Source: Porodaedalea pini
Lineage: Eukaryota; Basidiomycota; Agaricomycetes; Hymenochaetales; Hymenochaetaceae
Reading direction: 5' to 3'
DNA length: 64,000 nt
NCBI GenBank assembly: GCA_002794775.1
Contig: NBAY01000008.1
Location: 806,001 to 870,000 of the forward strand
Part shown: positions 58,201 to 64,000 of the stretch, in pieces
Layout of the letters: every line of letters begins with the position of its first letter
Position numbering within the stretch: the first letter of the stretch is position 1
Made by a program: the position numbers and the translations under genes
Notes under the pieces: model-generated
Told to the model about the DNA's origin: nothing
The model's input: the letters and a program-made list of their open reading frames with translations, nothing else
Databases searched by the model: none

Positions 58201-58925
58201 TCAACCCGCAGCAGCGGCAGCTGTATCTCATGCAGATGCAAATGCGAAGTGGTAGTGCTGGAGGTGGCGGATTGGGCGGCGGTGGCGTCAGCGGCTCGGG
58301 TATGAACCCGTCCATGATGAATCCACAAATGCTGGCTGCGGCCCAGGAGCGCCAGCGCCTCGAGCAGCAGCAACAGCGTCTCGCACTCGCGCAACGGCAA
58401 GGCTCCCCACTGAATCCTGCTGCGAACAACGGACGGGATCAGTTTCCTCCCGGGTTGCGCTCGAACCCAAATTCGAGCGTCGGCATCGCACGCACTGGGC
58501 GTTCGCCATCCATGGCTGGCGTCGGCGACATGGCGGGTGCAGCGACACCCCGAATCGGAGGCCGCATGCTTCCTGGTAGCGACGACTATCAGCGCTCAGT
58601 GCTTTTACAACAAGCACAGCGGAACGCTCAGATGCAGCAGCAACAACAGCAGCACCAGCACCAGCAAGGGTTCATGCAAGGTCAGGGGCAGGGACAGGGT
58701 GGATGGCCAGGCCAGCAGCAATCGCAACAGCTGCCATTATCTGCGGGCGCGTGGCCGCAGCAAAATCAGCAGGTCTTCGGCATGGGTGGCTCTCCGCCAA
58801 ATAGCGGGATGCAAACTGTTGACCTCATGGGGCCACCCCGCCAAACAAGCGCAACACCGGCACCCATGGGGCATCACAGTCCGACCGCGCCGTCCTCCGA
58901 TTTCGACACCATGATGAACTGGTAG
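55251..58925 (+). CDS. Q/M-rich nuclear protein with SS18/Snf11-like segment; frame broken twice
   Basis: An acidic, Ser/Pro-rich N-terminus of about 300 residues is followed by a helical segment: KFSILLELNAELFKVCQAFV, then KKLQSNLTWMSAHVDG across an intron. This is like the QxxLxxN..LI and RLxxNLxWLA pattern of SS18/SSXT and Snf11 proteins, subunits of SWI/SNF remodelling complexes. A long Gln/Met/Gly-rich tail (CAG-repeat DNA, 57283-57480) runs to SDFDTMMNW at the end. Introns are visible near 56200-56360, 56424-56480, 56540-56621 and 57826-57890. Two frame changes remain unexplained by introns: one at a GGGG run near 57175 and one just before CAGCAGCAGCAG near 57465. Each is repaired by one added base. 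Assembly or sequencing error in low-complexity DNA is the likeliest cause. The family assignment is tentative. Confidence 0.55.
57283..57480 (+). repeat. CAG/CAA trinucleotide-rich tract encoding polyglutamine
   Basis: Dense CAG and CAA codons interrupted by CAT and GCG, encoding Gln runs with His. Such DNA is prone to length change and to sequencing error. Confidence 0.9.
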
Positions 58926-60276
58926 CCCGCGTGTCTGTAGATCTCATATGCATCTGCTTCTTCATGCCGACTGTTCCCTTCACACTGCGCGTTATGTAAC
59001 TATAATAATCCCCGGTGTCCTTGTCGTGTTTATAATATCTCATCTCATCTCTCGTTTCGTTCTCTATCGGTTCACTTTTCTATCTCACCTCATCCTTTTT
59101 TCGCCTTTTCGACATTCTTCTATCCCTCCGAACTTCCTTCTTATTCATCCGCTCCGCTCATCACATCCTATCCACTCTCATCGCTCTCTCCGTCGGTGCG
59201 GGAATGCCCTGCTGTTATCTGTTGTTGTCCTGTGGCTCTGTATAGTACTGATATATCGTTGCACATTTTTTTCTAAAATAGACGTAGTCGAGGTCTATAT
59301 CTCTCAGAACATGACCATACCCTTTCCTACTCAGTGTTTCTATTGTGCGATCTGGTTTGCGGCGGGGAGATTTATGTCTGAGGACTTCAGGTCAGTGCAA
59401 AGGTGCTTGTAGAGTTATCGCAAACCTCGGTGTATATGGGTTTTGAAAATGTTCTTCAGGACCAAAGAGCTTACCGTACTGTTATCATTGAACCCACAAG
59501 CTTTGATAGCTACTATCGAGTTTCAGCAAGTCTTAGGTGAATTATGCTCTCTTTGTCAGATCAGTGCTGGTGCGTTCAAAATCGTTGGTGATTCCAAAAC
59601 CAAGCTAAGTCTCATGTTAAAGGTTGATATTTCGCCTTGGGTACTTTTCGCCCTTGCAAGCCGCCGCCAGTCTTACGTCGGTGCATCTTCGAATACTCTC
59701 GAACTCGACCCTCGAGCCAATCGAGCACAACGCAGATCGTAATGCCCGGTAAGGAACTGCTAATGGTCAACATGGTACATGCTATTCTAGGGTATACGCG
59801 ACATAGAACTAGTCGCATGCCAATGATATTTCCGTCTATCAAGATCCTGTTGAAGCTGCGTCAAATCTCGTTCTTGAAATCTATGACAAAAGTATTGTGA
59901 CCTACCATTACGGATATTCATTCGAGAATGCCTTTCGGTCGCACCATGGATCGCTGCGTTGCACAGTGAGTTCGTATTCCCTCAAATAAAGCCACCACCA
60001 GCGATTGCTTCGTACGATGGGCCCCGTGTCGTATTTCGCCCGCTGTTTTCCTGCGACTGCGGGACGAAACCAAACCGTTCGACGATGTCGTCTTTCTTGA
60101 GTCGCATATAGTATACAATCTTGCGTTGACTTTCAGATGGGTGAGAAGTCATGAGTTTGGAAGGATGGAGTTTATTACATACTCGTCTTTCCCTTCGTAG
60201 GTGACCCGGGAATCCCAATGGTCGCCCGTTGACGGACGAAATTGTGGATGGCATGATGAGATTTGGAGTTCATCGT
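58926..60276. other. Intergenic region
   Basis: About 1.35 kb between two convergent genes. The left part is pyrimidine-rich 3' region. A plus-strand open frame at 59449-59742 has no recognised content. No gene is supported. Confidence 0.4.
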
Positions 60277-62832
60277 TCACCGGTCCGGCTCCGATACGTA
60301 GACAACAGGAAGAGGGCTACTTGCTTCGATGCTTATCTGCGGAGCGTCTTCGAACTGAGGCTCATACGATGCCATTTCTCGGAATGATAATCTGTAATCT
60401 TTGTCGCCAGTTACCCTCGTGACTATAGCAAATCCTGTCAGCGTCGAGTTTATTAGAGAAGTTTCAATGTGGTACAAACCGAGAACAAGATGTTCATAGC
60501 TGTCAGCGTGCTGTAACAAAGAAACACTGTTGACAAGGAAACGCATGGCTCGAGGGATATCTGTCAATTTTTGTTCACGCTCCCAGCCGAAATTAACACC
60601 GGAGTAGCCTCGCGTGTGTGCTTCGTTCAGGTCCAGGCCCCATCTAAATTTGTTCTGTCAGATAGTGCTATGATAGTGAATGTAAACTTACACCCGTGGA
60701 GATCCTTGGCCATTCCGACCCATTTCCTAGTCATATAATTATACAGATCTAACCTGTTCGCAACACCGAAGAATCCGGGACTGTCGTCGCCCACATTTCC
60801 ATAGGCCAGAAATGAAAACTCTTCTTCCTGTCCGGGGCAAGAATGCCATAGTCTCCGGGTTTAACTTCGCAATCGTAATCAACGGATGCAGACAATACCA
60901 GTTGATTATGGTTCGAAGTCTCTGCTTTTGGCTTCACGAAGACTCTGTCTTTGTCTTCAATTAGGGTACAATTTTCGATTAAGAAAGTAGCAACAGCTGC
61001 GCTTGTCTGATCTATGCTAATAATTGGAACATTGAGGAGTGACCGGAGGCTCTCAGTCGCGTGAAGTAATCATTCACATCCGAGAGTCCTACACAATGTT
61101 CAGCAACGCATTTGAAGGAAAACAAGGGAATTACCAAAGGAGGGTAAAGCAAATCCTGCAGTGTCCCGAAAAGAGAATTCAATCCTCTTCCCTCCGCCTT
61201 AACGGGTTCACCGACAGTATAAGGTTGTCGCCTGAATCTAGTGCAAGTGTTGCTTCCTAATGTCCGAGAAATGTAGATAAGCACGAAGGTGTTATGATAG
61301 ATGTAAATATCTACCTCTGCGACAAGTGAGGAAATGGCTTCGTTCACATGAAGTTGCTTTGCAGCATGTCGTATCGCTGACTGTGCTGAGATTGGTCTTA
61401 TCGTATCATTTGGTCGTCAGAACAGACTCACTGTAGCACCATTAAACTTATGGAAAGGAGAAAATAAACACTTGCTAATACAAAAGAGGGAGGTGCCACC
61501 TACCATTTTTACTATCGTCTTTGAAATCGACGGAACATCTGACTTTATCAAACGCATCGAAGAGATAAGTGGCAAGACATCTGGCCTGAGCTAGTCGAAA
61601 TCAGAATCGCTGAAAGCATCTAGTAAGTCGGAAGAGCGATTACCATTTTGAAAAACGACATATAAATGAGGGCTCGTTTTCTTGGAAAAACCATGCATCT
61701 GGAGGATGTTCCGATGCCTCATGTACCGCCTCAGTTGTCTGTTTGGATGATGGGCACAGAGCGTACTTACTTTAACCTGTGCCAGTGCTTGACCTCTTTC
61801 AGCCACTCCTACTACAGATGAGCGAAGAGCAAACAGTTGAGAACAAGGAAGCCTACTTCTCTCTGATATTCGTCCTCCCCGTCGAAGCTTTTTATTAGCC
61901 GTCTTTGACCCTTGACGAGCGCATAACTAAGATTGGAGAATGTGACGGTCGTACTTTGGATCAAATCTTGGGGCGGAATGAGCTGCACGTCGCAGATGCG
62001 GACCTCCTCGTACTTGATAAGAGATTTTAAACCGACAAGCCAAACGATTATCTTCAAATGGCTTACATTTTCCCTCAGATCATCTAGCAACTCGTTCCGA
62101 ACCTCTTCCGCGCATCCTTTCTGAAGCACTGGACCTCGCTCTGCCGCTCGATATGTTGACGGTCCAGGATGCAGCTGATCGATCCGGTTGAGAATAGTCT
62201 GTGCGACTACGTTAGTTCCCAGTTGCAAGCAGACCTGCATTAACAGTTTAGCGTCTGTTTGAAGATCGACAACGACTAACCACATACGTTCAGGTTTTCG
62301 ATCTCCGACTCAATGGTAGCGGCATGCGCGTCAAGGTCGCTCTTGATCTTCTCTTTGCGAACGGCACGTCCTGTGAAGCCCGTCTTGTTCATCTTTTTCA
62401 GAGTTTCGTGGATCGAAAGTAGAATCCTTTGAAGTTACGGGTGAGGAAAACACTCTGGTAGCAGCAGACAGACTTACATTTCAAACTCCTGTATCTTCTC
62501 AGCCAGTCCCTGCGAAACATTCTCATTTCCAGCATCTAAATGATCTCGAAATAGGAGCAGGAGGTGGATGACCCGCTTGATCAATCTGATGCGTGCTTCC
62601 TCATTTTCGTCCACTTTCTGCGATATATTTAGCATGTCGGAGTTTGACGCAGGACAAATATGAAGAGCGGCAGCACCTTGATCGTATCCAGTATCTGAAG
62701 GACGATATCAGCAGCAATCTTTGTCGGCGCGAAACTGACAGCTTCAGACACGTTCCTCGTCAGTCTGGCGACGGTACTTGCGGAACTGATCACGGTTGTC
62801 CGAGATACGCGCATGTGAAAGAGTTTCCTCAT
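60277..62832 (-). CDS. MLKL-like four-helix protein with truncated kinase-like N-lobe and unknown C-terminal domain
   Basis: The first about 290 residues can be read confidently through six exons. Residues about 20-150 are amphipathic helices resembling the four-helix N-domain of MLKL and related fungal cell-death/adaptor proteins: SEAVSFAPTKIAADIVLQIL, RIRLIKRVIHLLLLFRDHL, EKIQEFEMILLSIHETLKKM, SDLDAHAATIESEIENLNV. Residues about 205-290 look like a kinase N-lobe: Lys242 in RRLIKSFDG, Glu258 in EWLKEVKHWHRL, then HRNILQMHGFSKK and PHLYVVFQN. No HRD or DFG motif follows, so it is a pseudokinase-like fragment. Downstream exons (VNEAISSLVAE, VDYDCEVKPGDYGI, WGLDLNEAHTRGYSGV, FAIVTRVTGDKDYRLSF) are conserved in the 21.6-kb paralogue only in part, and the splice pattern near 61000-61400 is uncertain. 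The start at 62832 is the first in-frame ATG. Confidence 0.65.
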
Positions 62833-64000
62833 GTTGATGCTGAGATTATAAATCGAACTCGAGATTCTGATAGCTGTCGTAGATGGGGGCACCGGGGGAG
62901 AGAGGGGTTGGGAGATGGGGGGGGGGGGGGGATAGCGATCCTTAGGAACAAGAGAGTGAGGCTGCCATCTTTTATAATAACGAGCTTGATCTTCGATTTC
63001 CAAATATGCGGGCTGTGCACCAATGCTCTGCAGTCCATAATACAAGAGGCTGAGCAAATCTGTGCTGAAGGCGTCTAAAGCATGATGGATCAGAGGCACG
63101 AGTACACAGCAGTTTTAGTATAAATAGATGCCTTTTTGCCTTCGGCAGGCATTGTCTCTGGATCTTCTTGTACTTGCAAGTGCATGCAGCCATTCCTCCC
63201 TCTTCAGAACAGTGTAGAAATTAAGTATGAAAGTCTATACAGCTGAATGTATGTTCGAAGTCAGGTCCAAGGGGAACGTCTCCGAAGCTATGCACGGAGC
63301 TCCAAACGCAGATATGTGTTGAAGAGAAAATTCCATAGTTTCACTGCGAGCGCAGCGCTTCCTGATGCGCACAGCAGTCCTTCACCAAGAATACTATTGT
63401 TGCGCATAGCATGGTCCTGATACAGTGTAAATCAACTCGCCCAAGACAAGTCTGAGGTACTGCAAAGCTGGCATGTTCTTCAAGATTGCAAATAGTGAAC
63501 GGAGCGGTAATTATGAATTTGAGCCATCTAGATAGCATGACCAGCAGCGCATGGATGGAGAAGTCGAACAAGAAATAGGTGAGCGTCGCGACGTGCACCT
63601 TCAGAATCAATATTGTAAGGAGTAGGACTTCCCAAATTCGTGTGCATCTCCACTTAACAACATGGCAGCTCAAGCCATCGTCCGTCCATGTGGCATGAAG
63701 GTCAGAAGTTAGAGACCATGGGTGTCGCATCAGGGAGTCACAGTTTATGTTTTGCCTCCACGTTTGTCGCACTTGATCACATGAAAGTCAATATTCAAGT
63801 CTGGCCAAAAGTATTTAAATAGTTCGGTGTCATAAGCATCCTGGCATGCTGCCCAGCCTGGTAGTCAACTCATTCTCTTCGATATCTAGCAGTAGGAGTT
63901 CAGTTAGTGGCAAGGGAGAGTGCAAAGATGTGTGTGATCTCATGTGCAACGTAGAGTGGGCTTGATCGAGCTGTGGATGGAGATGAGTAAGAAATGCGAT
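62833..64000. other. Region upstream of the MLKL-like gene to the window edge
   Basis: The first about 260 nt are open in the MLKL-like frame but lack an ATG and include a 15-base G run (62917-62931). A minus-strand open frame at 63341-63772 has two hydrophobic stretches but no ATG at its start and no signature. Nothing else is supported. Confidence 0.35.
62917..62931. repeat. Homopolymer run of 15 G
   Basis: Fifteen consecutive G on the plus strand, just upstream of the likely start of the minus-strand MLKL-like gene, in a G-rich stretch (62883-62931). Confidence 0.95.

Noticed and set aside
63341..63772. Minus-strand open frame of 143 codons with two hydrophobic stretches
   Set aside because: No ATG at its start, no family signature, no splice pattern that extends it. 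Membrane-like composition alone is not enough.

Overview
The window is nuclear DNA from a filamentous basidiomycete, most likely an Agaricomycete wood- or litter-decayer. Nearly all genes carry short introns of about 45-65 nt with GT..AG ends. Two secreted AA9 copper monooxygenases that cleave cellulose are present. Orthologues of conserved fungal genes are recognisable throughout. I cannot fix the genus from the sequence. No rRNA, tRNA, CRISPR or clear intact transposon was seen.

Layout. 0-5.5 kb: the 5' part of the nuclear exoribonuclease gene rat1 (minus) diverges from eIF2B-delta (plus), followed by a small AA9 gene (minus). 6.8-20.9 kb: a lineage-expanded family of membrane-anchored GT8 glycosyltransferases, four copies. 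One is frameshifted, one lacks a metal-ligand histidine, and two are near-identical and lie in inverted orientation as arms of about 1.65 kb around an arrestin-like gene. A GatC-like gene and an Mpo1-like dioxygenase gene sit between copies 2 and 3. 21.6-23.7 kb: a decayed pseudogene whose closest relative is the gene at 60.3-62.8 kb. 24.2-53.3 kb: dense housekeeping DNA with prolyl oligopeptidase, a mitochondrial carrier, a PPR protein, mitochondrial IF3, the cap-binding protein CBP80, a second AA9 with a long Ser/Thr tail, a nucleotide-sugar transporter with an unusual insert, the stress response regulator Ssk1, an unrecognised 778-residue protein with a DM9-like C-terminus, a ComA/HSA32-like protein and the tRNA adenosine deaminase Tad2. 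55.3-58.9 kb: a long Q/M-rich protein with an SS18/Snf11-like segment, whose frame is broken twice. 60.3-64 kb: a gene with an MLKL-like four-helix N-terminus joined to only the N-lobe of a kinase, then poor sequence to the edge.

The genes fall into three functional groups: RNA and translation factors (Rat1, CBP80, Tad2, eIF2B-delta, mitochondrial IF3, GatC, probably the PPR protein), which are ordinary euchromatic neighbours; plant-biomass attack (two AA9s); and fast-evolving accessory families (GT8 copies, the MLKL-like pair, the 778-residue protein). The most notable signals are the MLKL-like gene with its dead paralogue, the inverted GT8 duplication, the 778-residue fusion and the insert in the nucleotide-sugar transporter. 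Intron boundaries were inferred by reading splice signals and checking phase; where I give a protein length, the phases close exactly.
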